DNA of 64,000 bases from Iodobacter ciconiae (lineage in GTDB: Bacteria; Pseudomonadota; Gammaproteobacteria; Burkholderiales; Chitinibacteraceae): positions 434,001 through 498,000 of the forward strand of contig NZ_CP034433.1 in the NCBI RefSeq assembly GCF_003952345.1. The letters are read 5' to 3'. This document shows, in pieces, positions 25,577 to 34,846 of the stretch. A model generated the notes under the pieces. That model was not told where the DNA came from, ran no database searches, and saw nothing but the letters and a program-made list of their open reading frames with translations. The first letter of the stretch is position 1. Each line of letters starts with the position of its first letter. A program made the position numbers and the translations under genes.

Positions 25577-26800
25577 ATGATAAAATTTAGCCAGCCCCAG
25601 TATAAAAATACGATTATTTCGCTGCATGCCCTTGATCCTTTTGGTAGTAAAGTAGGAGGGATAGAAACCCATGTGCGTCAAGTCCTTCGCTATCAGCCAG
25701 CAGGGACTCGAATTATTCTTATTGGCGTGGATGATTCAGGAAAGCTACCCTTGGGGGAGCTAACAGAAATTACCGAAAATGGTTGCTGTTATTGGTTTAT
25801 GCCTGTACTACATTGCAATCAGGTAATTGCCAATAGTGTAGCAAAAAAAATAACGCAGTCTTTAACTTTGAATTTTTTTAAGAGTGTAATTAGATATTTA
25901 CGCAGAATTCGCGTAATAAGCCGTGAAATGCCGACATCGATTGATATTCAACGCTATGAGTATGCCTGGCTGTGCCAGCTTATTGGCTGCCCCTATGTGT
26001 TGACAACACATGGCGATATGAAGCCGGATCAGCCCATGGATTCATTACTGGCAAAGTATTCATATATTCACTATTTTAATGAGCGCTATGCTGTGAAGCA
26101 TGCTGCCCATGTGTATTCTGTAAATAAAGAGCAAACAGAAAGGATTAAAAAAGAAATTAATGGTGCAGCAATAAAAACAGAGTTTATGACGGTAAGTGTG
26201 GATGATCATCTATTTAAGCCGACTGCTTATTTAAATTTAAATGGACCGGTACAATTAGCTTTTGCCGGGCGGCTGGATCATGTTAAACGCCCCGGTATGA
26301 TGTTTAAGGTGATTAAGCGAATAAATGAATTATCTGCTACAGGTGCTCATTTTCATTATGTGGGTGCTGCGGATCCGGGGATATTTCCGGAATTTAATAT
26401 GATTAAAAAAATCAGTACTCTTCATGGGTTTAAAACTTCGGCACAAATTGCGGAACTGTGGCCCCTGTGGCATTTAGGTCTGGTAACTTCAACTTTTGAA
26501 GGGATGCCGGTTTATGTGTTAGAGGCACTTTGTGCAGGCCGGCCTGTTTGTTCGCTGTATTTACCACAAATGCATCTGGTATTAAAAGAACAAACAAGTG
26601 GCACTGTGCTGGCTGAAAATGATGATAGCGCTGAGCGGATTGAAGAATTAGCAAACACTTTAATGGTGTATTGGCAGGATATGAAAAAAGGCAAATTATT
26701 AGCCGAGCAGGTGAGTGCCGAGGTAACGCCTTTTAAAGCAAGTAAGCAAATTAATATTTTATATGAACGACATAAAATAATACAGAGTGTGGGTATTTAA
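25577..26800 (+). CDS. Glycosyltransferase family 4
   Basis: This 407-residue GT4 enzyme contains SKVGGIETHVRQVL, CPYVLTTHGDMKP, AFAGRLDHVKRPGMMF and STFEGMPVYVLEALCAGRPV. The E-x7-E equivalent is FEGMPVYVLEA. The N-terminal part has an extra basic segment (RYLRRIRVISREMP) that may touch the membrane. It starts 21 bases after the previous gene and ends the first run of transferases. A non-coding stretch of about 300 bases follows before the flippase gene. Confidence 0.87.
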   Translation: MIKFSQPQYKNTIISLHALDPFGSKVGGIETHVRQVLRYQPAGTRIILIGVDDSGKLPLGELTEITENGCCYWFMPVLHCNQVIANSVAKKITQSLTLNFFKSVIRYLRRIRVISREMPTSIDIQRYEYAWLCQLIGCPYVLTTHGDMKPDQPMDSLLAKYSYIHYFNERYAVKHAAHVYSVNKEQTERIKKEINGAAIKTEFMTVSVDDHLFKPTAYLNLNGPVQLAFAGRLDHVKRPGMMFKVIKRINELSATGAHFHYVGAADPGIFPEFNMIKKISTLHGFKTSAQIAELWPLWHLGLVTSTFEGMPVYVLEALCAGRPVCSLYLPQMHLVLKEQTSGTVLAENDDSAERIEELANTLMVYWQDMKKGKLLAEQVSAEVTPFKASKQINILYERHKIIQSVGI

Positions 26801-27099
26801 TGAGCAGTTTTTAATGAAAAATAAATTTATTAATGTAAAATTAATATGTATAAGAAGTTTCAGTATTTATTGATAATAAAAATTTAGACTGTTTCAAATA
26901 AATATTGCAATTTATAAGGGTAATTGATTTAAGATTTTTATCTGCGGTATATGTTGTTTTATATAATGTTTAAAAGTAATGCTATTTACTAGTATTGGAA
27001 ATATTGTTCCAATTTCAATTTTAGGTGGTTTACCATAATAAGTATATTGTGGAGTTGCCAAAATTTTTTGCGATTATAAAAATAGATGATACGGTTTAA
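26801..27099. other. Non-coding AT-rich gap inside the polysaccharide locus
   Basis: About 300 bases of very AT-rich DNA separate the GT4 gene from the wzx-like gene. I find no open frame, clear hairpin terminator or recognised regulatory motif. An internal promoter for the wzx-wzy-acyltransferase group is likely but cannot be pinned down. Confidence 0.4.
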
Positions 27100-28518
27100 A
27101 TGTTAATCAAAAAAACTTTAGGTTTATTGCCCGCTCAATTATTGAGCCCACTGGCTCAGTTTGCTTCTATTCTTATCTGGACGCATATTGCCAGCTCGGA
27201 AACAATCGGTATTGCTACCTTGATTTCTGGGCAGCAAGAGTTAATTCGTACAATTTTCCTGGCCTGGTGGTCACAATATGCTTTACGTTTTACTGGTGAA
27301 ACTCATGGTAGTGCCAAAATATTTCAGAGCACTTCAAATAGCATATTGTTGTTTGCAGCATTAGCACAGGCAATTGCCGGATTATTGTTATTGCGTCTTT
27401 TTGTGGTTGCAGAGCCTGATTTTTTGCTGGACCTGTCGGTGGTTTTATTTGTTATATTACGCAGTATTAATCAGCATAATGTTAATATCGCTGCTGTTCG
27501 AAGCCAAACACTGGATTACAATTTATTATCAATTTTTGGGCCTGTATTTGGTTTAGGTATTGGCATTATTTTATTGTCGTATGGGGATAATCCTGCCTAT
27601 CCTTTACTGGGCTATGCCTTGGGTGAGGCCATTGGTCTAATTTATTCGCTGGTGCGAAATAAAACGGGCTGGGTAGGCTGGCAAATTGATCATTCAATAT
27701 TAAAGCAGGCATTTATATATAGCCTGCCTTTAATCATTTCTGGCACCCTGGCATGGGGTGCTGGTAATTTATCGCGCTATATTATTGATCATGAATTAGG
27801 GGTTGCAGCAGCAGGTGATTATGCGGTGGGTTTTGGTTTGGGTCAGCGGGCTGCGGGATTAACGGCAATGCTGGTTACTGCGGCGGGATTACCACTGGCC
27901 ATTCGGCGTATGCAGGAATCTGGTCTTTCAGCGGCCATGCAGCAATTGGCGGATAATTGTGCCTTGTTGTTAGCTACCATGTTGCCTTGCCTGGCTGGTT
28001 TGTATTTAGTGAGTCCGGATTTAGTACAATTAGTTTTAGCTAAGAAATTTCAAAAAGTAACTTTAGAAATTCTACCTTGGGCATTGCTTAGTGGTGGCCT
28101 GTATTCATTTGTTTATAATTACTTAAATCATTATTTTTTAGTCACTAAAAATACCCGCCCTTTAATTATGGTTGATGGCAGTCTGGCTTTGTTTACGCTG
28201 GTTTTATCTTTCCCTTTAATTCATTTCTTAGGCCTGGTAGGCGGGGTTATTGCCATGGTGCTGGCAGGAAGTTGTGTTGTAATTGCATTACTGGTTTATT
28301 TACTGGGCTGCCGCGAATTGCGTTTCCCGGTAAAAGATGCATGTAAAATAGCAATTGCTACGGTTGTCATGGCTATTGCTATTTTATTTAAACCGGAATT
28401 GAAGGATATAAGATTGAATTTGGCAGGAAATATTCTAATTGGGATGATTGCTTATTTGACTGTTCTGGCATTCGAATATCGAGCCCGTTTACAGCACTAT
28501 TTGAGGCACAAAAAATAA
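27100..28518 (+). CDS. Wzx-like polysaccharide flippase
   Basis: This 472-residue membrane protein has about 12-14 hydrophobic helices spread over the whole length (for example SILLFAALAQAIAGLLLLRL, YSLPLIISGTLAWGAGNLSR). The layout fits the MATE/MOP polysaccharide transporter group (RfbX/Wzx, lipopolysaccharide biosynthesis protein). Such proteins flip lipid-linked repeat units across the inner membrane. The conserved ISGTLAW---NLSRYII---LG-AA-GDYAVGF stretch is typical of oligosaccharide flippases. Its stop overlaps the polymerase start (TAATG). Confidence 0.82.
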   Translation: MLIKKTLGLLPAQLLSPLAQFASILIWTHIASSETIGIATLISGQQELIRTIFLAWWSQYALRFTGETHGSAKIFQSTSNSILLFAALAQAIAGLLLLRLFVVAEPDFLLDLSVVLFVILRSINQHNVNIAAVRSQTLDYNLLSIFGPVFGLGIGIILLSYGDNPAYPLLGYALGEAIGLIYSLVRNKTGWVGWQIDHSILKQAFIYSLPLIISGTLAWGAGNLSRYIIDHELGVAAAGDYAVGFGLGQRAAGLTAMLVTAAGLPLAIRRMQESGLSAAMQQLADNCALLLATMLPCLAGLYLVSPDLVQLVLAKKFQKVTLEILPWALLSGGLYSFVYNYLNHYFLVTKNTRPLIMVDGSLALFTLVLSFPLIHFLGLVGGVIAMVLAGSCVVIALLVYLLGCRELRFPVKDACKIAIATVVMAIAILFKPELKDIRLNLAGNILIGMIAYLTVLAFEYRARLQHYLRHKK

Positions 28519-29816
28519 TGACAGCAAAGCTTCATTTAAATACTACAATCCTGTGCCAGCAGGAAGAGCAACAGGGCTTACCAAAGTGGCCTTATCTTTT
28601 ATTATTGTTTTCCACCCTGTTATTACTAGGTGCTTCAGGCAATATGCTGGCTTTATTTGGCTATAACTATGCCGGTGAAGGTGGAAATGCTCTGGAAAAA
28701 ATTCACCCATCAACTATAACGTTTATTCTATCTTTATTAGCTTTTTTGGCTTACGCAAATGGTGAAGAAAGATTAGGGCGCAGTGTGTTTAGGCTTGGTG
28801 TTTTTTCTTATTTACTGGTTTGTTTTCTGTCAATCATATACACGCAAATTGTATTAGGCCTGCCTGTGTCAGGCTTGATTGTAAGCTGGTTATCTCCTGG
28901 ATTATTGCTGATTTTATTATTGCAATTAAACAATAATCAAATAAAATATTTAGCCTATCTGATACATGGCTTGCTGTTTATTAATACGATAATGGCAGTT
29001 GTTGAGTATAAAATGGGCACGCCGCTTATTCCTTCAATATTGATTGATTATACGGGGACAGGCGAGATTTTAGATATGCGGGAATGGGGGGAATGGCGTG
29101 CATCTGGTTTATTTGGTCATCCTTTAGCATCTACATTAATTTGTGCTTTATATGTGGTAACAAGTTTTTCATTAATCTGTTTTAGGCAGGCAACACGTTT
29201 ACAGTCTTTTACAATGATGCATTGTCTGCTTGTTCTGCCACTATTTGGCGGGCGGACCAGTATTGCAATGGCTTTTGTGTTTATTATTTTAATGAGCCTG
29301 GTACGTTTCTGGCTGGAGTTAACTGGTAAAGGCAGAAATTACTTTAATGTCATTAAAGTTAAAGTAACAATTGTTTCTTTTATAGCTATTTTGATAGCAG
29401 CATTTCAATTGGGTGTGTTTGATCAGTTAATTGATCGGGTTCAAGATGATAATGGTAGTAGTTACTCCCGTATTTTAGCATTACAGATGCTGGCAGATGC
29501 ATCAAATCTTGAATTGTTTTTTGGCGACATCCATAAATCTTTGGGAGCTCGTCAGGTTGCCTACGGCACCATTTATGGAGTTGAAATATTCTGGGTGGGA
29601 ATGATATTAACTTATGGTGCATTATTAAGTTTTATTTTATTTTATTTTACCTGGAAAATAATAAAAATACTAATAAGTAAATGTGGAATTATTTCTTACT
29701 GGGCAATTGCTTTCTTTTTTATAAGTATATCATCCGGTGTTGGCCTGGTTGTAAAAAGCATTTCACTTAGCGCTTTATTTCTGATTATATATTGTGTATA
29801 TGTTTTAGACGAGTGA
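28518..29816 (+). CDS. Wzy/O-antigen-ligase-like membrane polymerase
   Basis: This 432-residue protein has around 11 hydrophobic segments and a larger loop containing GEWRASGLFGHPLASTLICAL and SSYSRILALQMLADASN. The H-P pair in SGLFGHPLA and the GGRTSIAMAF element are typical of the O-antigen polymerase/ligase superfamily. Together with the upstream flippase it completes a Wzx/Wzy-dependent assembly route, in which blocks are joined in the periplasm. Such polymerases vary strongly between strains, so specificity is unknown. Confidence 0.8.
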   Translation: MTAKLHLNTTILCQQEEQQGLPKWPYLLLLFSTLLLLGASGNMLALFGYNYAGEGGNALEKIHPSTITFILSLLAFLAYANGEERLGRSVFRLGVFSYLLVCFLSIIYTQIVLGLPVSGLIVSWLSPGLLLILLLQLNNNQIKYLAYLIHGLLFINTIMAVVEYKMGTPLIPSILIDYTGTGEILDMREWGEWRASGLFGHPLASTLICALYVVTSFSLICFRQATRLQSFTMMHCLLVLPLFGGRTSIAMAFVFIILMSLVRFWLELTGKGRNYFNVIKVKVTIVSFIAILIAAFQLGVFDQLIDRVQDDNGSSYSRILALQMLADASNLELFFGDIHKSLGARQVAYGTIYGVEIFWVGMILTYGALLSFILFYFTWKIIKILISKCGIISYWAIAFFFISISSGVGLVVKSISLSALFLIIYCVYVLDE

Positions 29817-29869
29817 TCTATTTTTCGCCTTTAAATTTATTCAGTATTTTTTATTTTGTATAAGGTTTT

Positions 29870-30859
29870 ATGGTTCACAATTATAGAGATAACTGGGTTG
29901 ATTATGCCAAAGGAGTTGGCATCCTGCTGGTTGTTTATGGGCATGTAGTTCGTGGTTTAATCAAAGCTGGCCTGGGTATTTATCTGCCTTTGTTAAATCT
30001 AGTTGATGAGGTCATTTATGGTTTTCATATGCCCTTGTTTTTCTTTTTATCCGGTTGTCTTTTTTCCCAGTCAGCTAAAAAATGGGGGAGTAAAAAGCTT
30101 TTTTTAAATAAAGTGGATACAATTTTATATCCTTATATTATTTGGTCATTGATTCAAGGTGCTGTGGAGGTTTTTTTAAGCAGGTATACAAATACAGGGG
30201 CTGATATTGCTTCGGTATTGAATTTGCTCTGGTCCCCCAGGGCTCATTTTTGGTTTTTATATGCATTATTCTTTATTTTTATATTTTGTATTTTTGCAAA
30301 AGACTGGATTATTAAAAATATTGCCTTAATTTTTATATGTTCAGTGTTTGTATTGTTATTTTTTCCGGTTACGTATATTGCTGCGATTGATTTAACGGCA
30401 CATTATTTAGTTTTTTTTGTATTTGGCATATTATTCAAACAATATACCAAATACATATGTTTAAATAAATGGATGCTGGGTCTCTATTTTGTATTTTCCG
30501 TATTTGCATTTATTTTTTCCAAAAGCACACTTGAAGCCGGTATGATTAATCGAATCATGATGTTTGTATATGCATTATCCTGTATTTTGTTACTTAGTTC
30601 ATTTTGTATGCTGTTAAATAATAAATATTCATTGCTTCTTAAAGTTGGTCAGGCCTCACTGGCTATTTATTTAATTCATGTGATTGTGGGTAGCGGCGTA
30701 AGAATTGTGTTGAATAAATTTATTGGTATTCAAGATTTTTATATTTTATTGCTAATAGGATTACTCGTTTCTGTTTCTATACCGATGATTATATGGAGAT
30801 ATGTAGGGTCGATCCCCTTGCAATGTTTATTTAGCTCACCTTTTAAGTTTTATAAGTAA
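29870..30859 (+). CDS. Membrane acyltransferase family 3 (OafA/NodX-like)
   Basis: This 329-residue protein starts with the typical RDNWVDYAKGVGILLVVYGH (the catalytic His is in VYGH) and has FHMPLFFFLSGCLF, a second family motif. About ten membrane helices follow. These enzymes O-acetylate sugars of surface polysaccharides or peptides. It is the last gene of the plus-strand block and is followed by a terminator, so it probably decorates the exopolysaccharide made here. Confidence 0.88.
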   Translation: MVHNYRDNWVDYAKGVGILLVVYGHVVRGLIKAGLGIYLPLLNLVDEVIYGFHMPLFFFLSGCLFSQSAKKWGSKKLFLNKVDTILYPYIIWSLIQGAVEVFLSRYTNTGADIASVLNLLWSPRAHFWFLYALFFIFIFCIFAKDWIIKNIALIFICSVFVLLFFPVTYIAAIDLTAHYLVFFVFGILFKQYTKYICLNKWMLGLYFVFSVFAFIFSKSTLEAGMINRIMMFVYALSCILLLSSFCMLLNNKYSLLLKVGQASLAIYLIHVIVGSGVRIVLNKFIGIQDFYILLLIGLLVSVSIPMIIWRYVGSIPLQCLFSSPFKFYK

Positions 30860-30876
30860 AGCTTACTTGTTTTACC

Positions 30877-30907
30877 TTATATGGCCTGCTTGCGGGCCAT
30901 TTTTTTC
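30877..30907 (+). terminator. Rho-independent terminator after the plus-strand EPS genes
   Basis: ATGGCC-TGCTTGC-GGGCCAT followed by a run of T (TTTTTTC) forms a short G+C-rich stem, 18 bases after the acyltransferase stop. It also separates this block from the convergent minus-strand genes. Confidence 0.8.
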
Positions 30908-30968
30908 AGATCTTTCCAGAAGCGACTCTGGCTTGCTCCACCTTTTTTCCGGGTATTCTGCCCAGATA

Positions 30969-31691
30969 TCATCTGCGCTTATTTATAATGCCCTGAGGGC
31001 GTTCAATGGTTAGCATATTGGCATAATCCTGCCCATATTGTGCCATGACGGCCGCATGGCCTAAATGCAGATTGGGCGGGCGATAAGCCAGATTATGGCA
31101 ATCACTGGCTAATAAATAGATCCAGTCCTTTTCCAATAGATAGTCTGCTGTTTTGCGAGCCTTACTGCCAAATTGGTTGCATAGTGATCCGGCTGTGACT
31201 TGTAGCCAGCAGCCTAAATCAATTAAATGTTGTGCCTTATCCGGCTGGGCCTGGATGGCGGCATTACGCTCTGGGTGAGCAATGAGTGGGCGAATACCCT
31301 GGTTTAAAAAATAACGAATGAATTGATCGCTGCCTACGGGGATCATCTGGTCTGGAAATTCTAATAGCATAATTTTCATGCCATCCACTTCTCCCAGAAA
31401 AGGGACTTCGTTTTTTTCCAGCAGTGGCAAGATATCTTCGCCAAGGCGGACTTCACCGCCCAGGTAGATATCCAGCGGGATTTTTTTACTGGCTAAGTGC
31501 AATTTAAAGATTGCTATTTCGCATTCTAGCGCTGTACGTTGGTTATCCCAGCGGGCAGGGAAAATATGGGGTGTTAATACGGCAGTTTTTATGCCATTTT
31601 TAACTGCTTTTGCTGCTAATTGCAGCGCCATTTTCATATTCCCCGGGCCATCATCAATGCTAGGTAAAATATGGCAGTGAATATCAATCAT
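30969..31691 (-). CDS. PHP-type tyrosine-protein phosphatase (CpsB/YwqE family)
   Basis: This 240-residue protein begins MIDIHCHILPSIDDGPGN, the metal-binding HxH motif of the PHP fold. It also has AVLTPHIFP, PLIAHPERN and LASDCHN, which carry further ligands. These manganese-dependent phosphatases remove phosphate from the tyrosine tail of the Wzc-like kinase and so tune chain length and export. The kinase gene lies upstream on the same strand, 260 bases away. Betaproteobacterial loci often use this PHP type rather than a Wzb low-molecular-weight phosphatase. Confidence 0.88.
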   Translation of the reverse strand: MIDIHCHILPSIDDGPGNMKMALQLAAKAVKNGIKTAVLTPHIFPARWDNQRTALECEIAIFKLHLASKKIPLDIYLGGEVRLGEDILPLLEKNEVPFLGEVDGMKIMLLEFPDQMIPVGSDQFIRYFLNQGIRPLIAHPERNAAIQAQPDKAQHLIDLGCWLQVTAGSLCNQFGSKARKTADYLLEKDWIYLLASDCHNLAYRPPNLHLGHAAVMAQYGQDYANMLTIERPQGIINKRR

Positions 31692-31901
31692 GATGCTTGG
31701 TTTGGCCTAGTGTATTGATGTATTAAGGGGGATCAAATGTATGCTGTTTAATTATCGCATATCTGGGGATTTGAATCTTGTGATAGGTAAATGCTCGGAA
31801 TTAAATAACCAGGTTTATCTGATGGGGGTCTAGCCTTTTTTTGCATCTGCGCTGTGCTGAATACCTGGATGATTCTATTTACAATATACTTATACCCAAA
31901 A

Positions 31902-31934
31902 TAATAGGGCACCTTGAATAAAGTTGCCCTATTT
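31902..31934 (-). terminator. Hairpin terminator after the tyrosine kinase gene
   Basis: Read on the minus strand, AATAGGGCAACTT and AAGGTGCCCTATT pair around a small loop, followed by ATTTTGGG. It begins 17 bases past the kinase stop and may reduce transcription into the phosphatase gene. Confidence 0.55.
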
Positions 31935-31951
31935 TATATCACATGATTTGT

Positions 31952-34111
31952 TTAAGTGACACCATACGGTTTTCCAGATTGAGCACCGTATTGTCCGTAG
32001 TAGCGTTCAGCTTTTTTAAAATCCAGGTGGCTGAGGGTTACACCTAAAATGCGTCCGCCTGCTTGTGAAATACGCGCAAGATTTTTGCGGGCAATCGGGT
32101 GAGGTGTTTCCTGGGCGCGGGTGATAAAAAGAGTATCGCTGCAAAGTGGAGCTAAAATAAGCGGATCGCTGACCAGGCTTAATGGCGGGCCGTCAATAAC
32201 CAGTATTTCAAAGGTGGCTGATAATTGTTTTAATAATTCACTGAAGCGTTTAGACATTAATATTTCTAAAGAGCTTGGCGGAATATCCCCGGTGGAAATG
32301 CAATAAAGACGGGTGTTTTCCACATGTTGCAAGCATGCTTCCAAAGTAGCTGTGCCTGCTACCAGATTGCTCAGGCCAGGGTGCGTTGGATTTAGGCCCA
32401 ATTTGCGCGCTAAGCCGGGTTTACGTAAATCGCCATCAATGATTAATGTGCGGCGTGTGCCGGCTAATGCCAAAGCTAAATTACTGGCAAACGTTGTTTT
32501 ACCTTCATTAGGCAGGCTTGATGTAATCAGCAGGGTGCGCCGTACCGCATCAATGGAAGATAAAGCTACGCCGGTACGGGCCGTGAATATTGATTCGGAA
32601 TAAATCGACTTTGGATCATCTGAAACTAATTTTCCGGCATTACTGGCCTGTTTTTTATTAAGTAGCGGAATGCTGGTTAATAATGGGTAGCCTAATAAGC
32701 GTTCTACATCATCACTGCTATTAATCGTATTATTTATGCGGTCTAATAAAACGGCGGCACTTGCGGCAAGTAATAAACCAAATAATGTTGCTATGGTTAT
32801 GATTTGTGATTTTTTTGGTTTGATAGGTAAATTGGGAACACTGGCCTTATCAATAATACGGGCAATTGCTGATTGCAGGTCTTGTGATACCGCTGTTTCT
32901 TTTGCCCTTGCAATAAAGCTTTCATATAGCTGTCGATTTGCTGCAGCTTCACGCTCTAATACGCCAAGCTGCACTTCCTTGCGGTTTAAATTAGATACCG
33001 CTCCACGAGCCTGGCTTAATACAGCATCTAAAGCCCGCTCTGTACCCAGTGCGGCTTCATAGCTTTGGCGCAGGCTGCCTACTACGGCGTCCACCTGGCG
33101 TTTGGCATTGATTTTGGCAGAGCGTAATTCTCCCTCGGCCTGAACCATTTTTGGGTGGTCTTCTCCGTAGCGCTGGATCAGCTCGGAAACTTTTCTTTCG
33201 GCCTCTGCTTCTTGTCTTTTGGAGTCAGATACCTGTGGGTTGGTAATGACGGCAGGCACACTGCTGTAATCGCCATTTTTAACGGCCGTAACTTGCCGGT
33301 ATGCATTTTCGGCTTCGGCCCGTTTCATTTTGGCGGCAATCAATTGCTGGTTGGTATCCGCAATTTGTGTGCCGGTGCCATTTTGGCCTTCTTTACTTAA
33401 AGAAATAATTCCGTTGGTTTCCCGGTATTTCTGTAGAGCGTATTCGGATTTATCCAGTTTTTCACGTAATCCATCAACTCGCACATTGAGCCATTGCGAA
33501 GCACTTTGTGCCATGGCAAAACGGGCATCTCTGTCGCTGTCAATATACATTTCAGCCAGCTTATCCGGCACTGCCGCTGCGAGTTCTTTATCACTGCTGG
33601 TAAAACTTATTTTTACTAACTGGCTTAAGCGTACCAATTCAACATTAATATTTGCAGCAAAGCCGGGATAAATAGCGGCGGCAAGTTTGTCTTCGGTCCA
33701 GTTGGTTTTGGATTCATCTGTTTTTAAGAAAGAAGACCAAAAAGGTTTTTTAACGATACGCGGGTCAAAAGCCGGTTTTTCCCAGAGCTTTAGGCTTTTG
33801 ATGGTTTTAATTGCCAAATCTCTGGATTGCAAGATTTCAGCCTGGGTTTGAAAATATTCTCGATTGGCGGACACTCCTGAATAAACTTCTTCAACAGATA
33901 GAATTTTTTGCCGGCTGGATTCAATCAAGAGGGTACTGGTGGAGCGGTAAGTGGGAGCAATAGAAAATACAATTGCAGTGGCAACTGCAGCTACGGTAAT
34001 ACCAAAAAAAAGTATTAGCCATTTTCGTTTGTTTATACTGCGCCAATACTCAAGAAGCGGGGCAGTTTCCTGTGCCGGCGTTAGCCCTGCAGGATGTGGA
34101 GCTCGATTCAT
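31952..34111 (-). CDS. Wzc-like polysaccharide co-polymerase and tyrosine autokinase
   Basis: This is a 719-residue bacterial tyrosine kinase. The N-terminal Wzz domain starts with a membrane helix (WLILFFGITVAAVATAIVF) and a long periplasmic coiled-coil region (residues about 150-420). A second helix lies near 435-455 (ITIATLFGLLLAASAAVLLD). The cytoplasmic kinase has Walker A SSLPNEGKTTFASN, Walker A' TLIIDGDLRKPGL and Walker B ILVIDGPPLS. The tail AERYYGQYGAQSGKPYGVT has four tyrosines, the autophosphorylation cluster. It controls polymer length and opens the outer-membrane channel. The wza-like gene is directly upstream, 50 bases away. Confidence 0.92.
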   Translation of the reverse strand: MNRAPHPAGLTPAQETAPLLEYWRSINKRKWLILFFGITVAAVATAIVFSIAPTYRSTSTLLIESSRQKILSVEEVYSGVSANREYFQTQAEILQSRDLAIKTIKSLKLWEKPAFDPRIVKKPFWSSFLKTDESKTNWTEDKLAAAIYPGFAANINVELVRLSQLVKISFTSSDKELAAAVPDKLAEMYIDSDRDARFAMAQSASQWLNVRVDGLREKLDKSEYALQKYRETNGIISLSKEGQNGTGTQIADTNQQLIAAKMKRAEAENAYRQVTAVKNGDYSSVPAVITNPQVSDSKRQEAEAERKVSELIQRYGEDHPKMVQAEGELRSAKINAKRQVDAVVGSLRQSYEAALGTERALDAVLSQARGAVSNLNRKEVQLGVLEREAAANRQLYESFIARAKETAVSQDLQSAIARIIDKASVPNLPIKPKKSQIITIATLFGLLLAASAAVLLDRINNTINSSDDVERLLGYPLLTSIPLLNKKQASNAGKLVSDDPKSIYSESIFTARTGVALSSIDAVRRTLLITSSLPNEGKTTFASNLALALAGTRRTLIIDGDLRKPGLARKLGLNPTHPGLSNLVAGTATLEACLQHVENTRLYCISTGDIPPSSLEILMSKRFSELLKQLSATFEILVIDGPPLSLVSDPLILAPLCSDTLFITRAQETPHPIARKNLARISQAGGRILGVTLSHLDFKKAERYYGQYGAQSGKPYGVT

Positions 34112-34161
34112 ATTGCCTAATCCTTGCCTTGCCGATCAATGATGGCTGATTTAATTTTCAG

Positions 34162-34818
34162 TTAGAAAAAACTATCTTGTACGGTGATGATGTCACCTGG
34201 ATAAATGAGCGTATTCAGATCTACTTTTTGTTGTGCCTGGCTTGGGTCATCCGCGCGAATTACAAAAATTTTTTCTTTGGAAGCCCGCTCTTTAAATCCT
34301 CCGGCTAAAGCAATGGCTTTTAACACGGTTAATCCGGGCTGAAAAGGATAGCCTCCTGCACTGGTAATCATGCCATTGATATAGTAGGGGCGATATTCTT
34401 CGATAAAGACCGCGACATGCGGGTTTACTAGGTAGCGGCCCTTCAGCCCTGTGGTGATCAGGCGTTGTAAATCACCCGTGGTCATGTCCTTGATTACAAT
34501 TTCGCCCAGCACCGGGTATTGCAATGTGCCTGCATCGGTGAGTTTTACACGCTCGCGGCTTAGCTCGTCTTCGCCAAATACACGAATGGTTACTATATCT
34601 CCGGCCCCAAGCTTGTAGTTGGATAGGGTACTGGCCGGTTTAAGGCTGGGCAATTCTTGCGCTACGCTGGCCTGCGGCGTATCAAAGATGGAGGCATTGA
34701 CATTTGTGGTTAAAAGCACAGAGGCAAGCAGAGTGGTGAAAGATAAAAAACCTCGAAAACATAGCTTGCTCTGTACTTTCGAGGTTGATAGCAACGGTTT
34801 AGTTGGCATCAGTGGCAT
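34162..34818 (-). CDS. Short Wza-like polysaccharide export protein
   Basis: This 218-residue protein has a signal sequence ending near TNVNAS. A Poly_export domain follows, beginning YKLGAGDIVTIRVFGEDELS and including YPVLGEIVIKDMTTGDLQRL, with one SLBB-type domain after it (ITSAGGYPFQPGLTVLKAIA). It ends with PGDIITVQDSFF. At about 220 residues it is shorter than E. coli Wza (379), with one SLBB repeat and no lipobox Cys. This matches the short EpsA-type exporters of betaproteobacteria that need a separate outer-membrane barrel. The next gene encodes such a barrel. Confidence 0.87.
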   Translation of the reverse strand: MPLMPTKPLLSTSKVQSKLCFRGFLSFTTLLASVLLTTNVNASIFDTPQASVAQELPSLKPASTLSNYKLGAGDIVTIRVFGEDELSRERVKLTDAGTLQYPVLGEIVIKDMTTGDLQRLITTGLKGRYLVNPHVAVFIEEYRPYYINGMITSAGGYPFQPGLTVLKAIALAGGFKERASKEKIFVIRADDPSQAQQKVDLNTLIYPGDIITVQDSFF

Positions 34819-34846
34819 TTCTCGCTGGGTTAATTGTAAGCAAAAA

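Noticed and set aside
27100..30859. Exosortase within the EPS membrane proteins
   Set aside because: The membrane proteins fit flippase, polymerase and acyltransferase families; no exosortase Cys/Arg/His pattern was seen.
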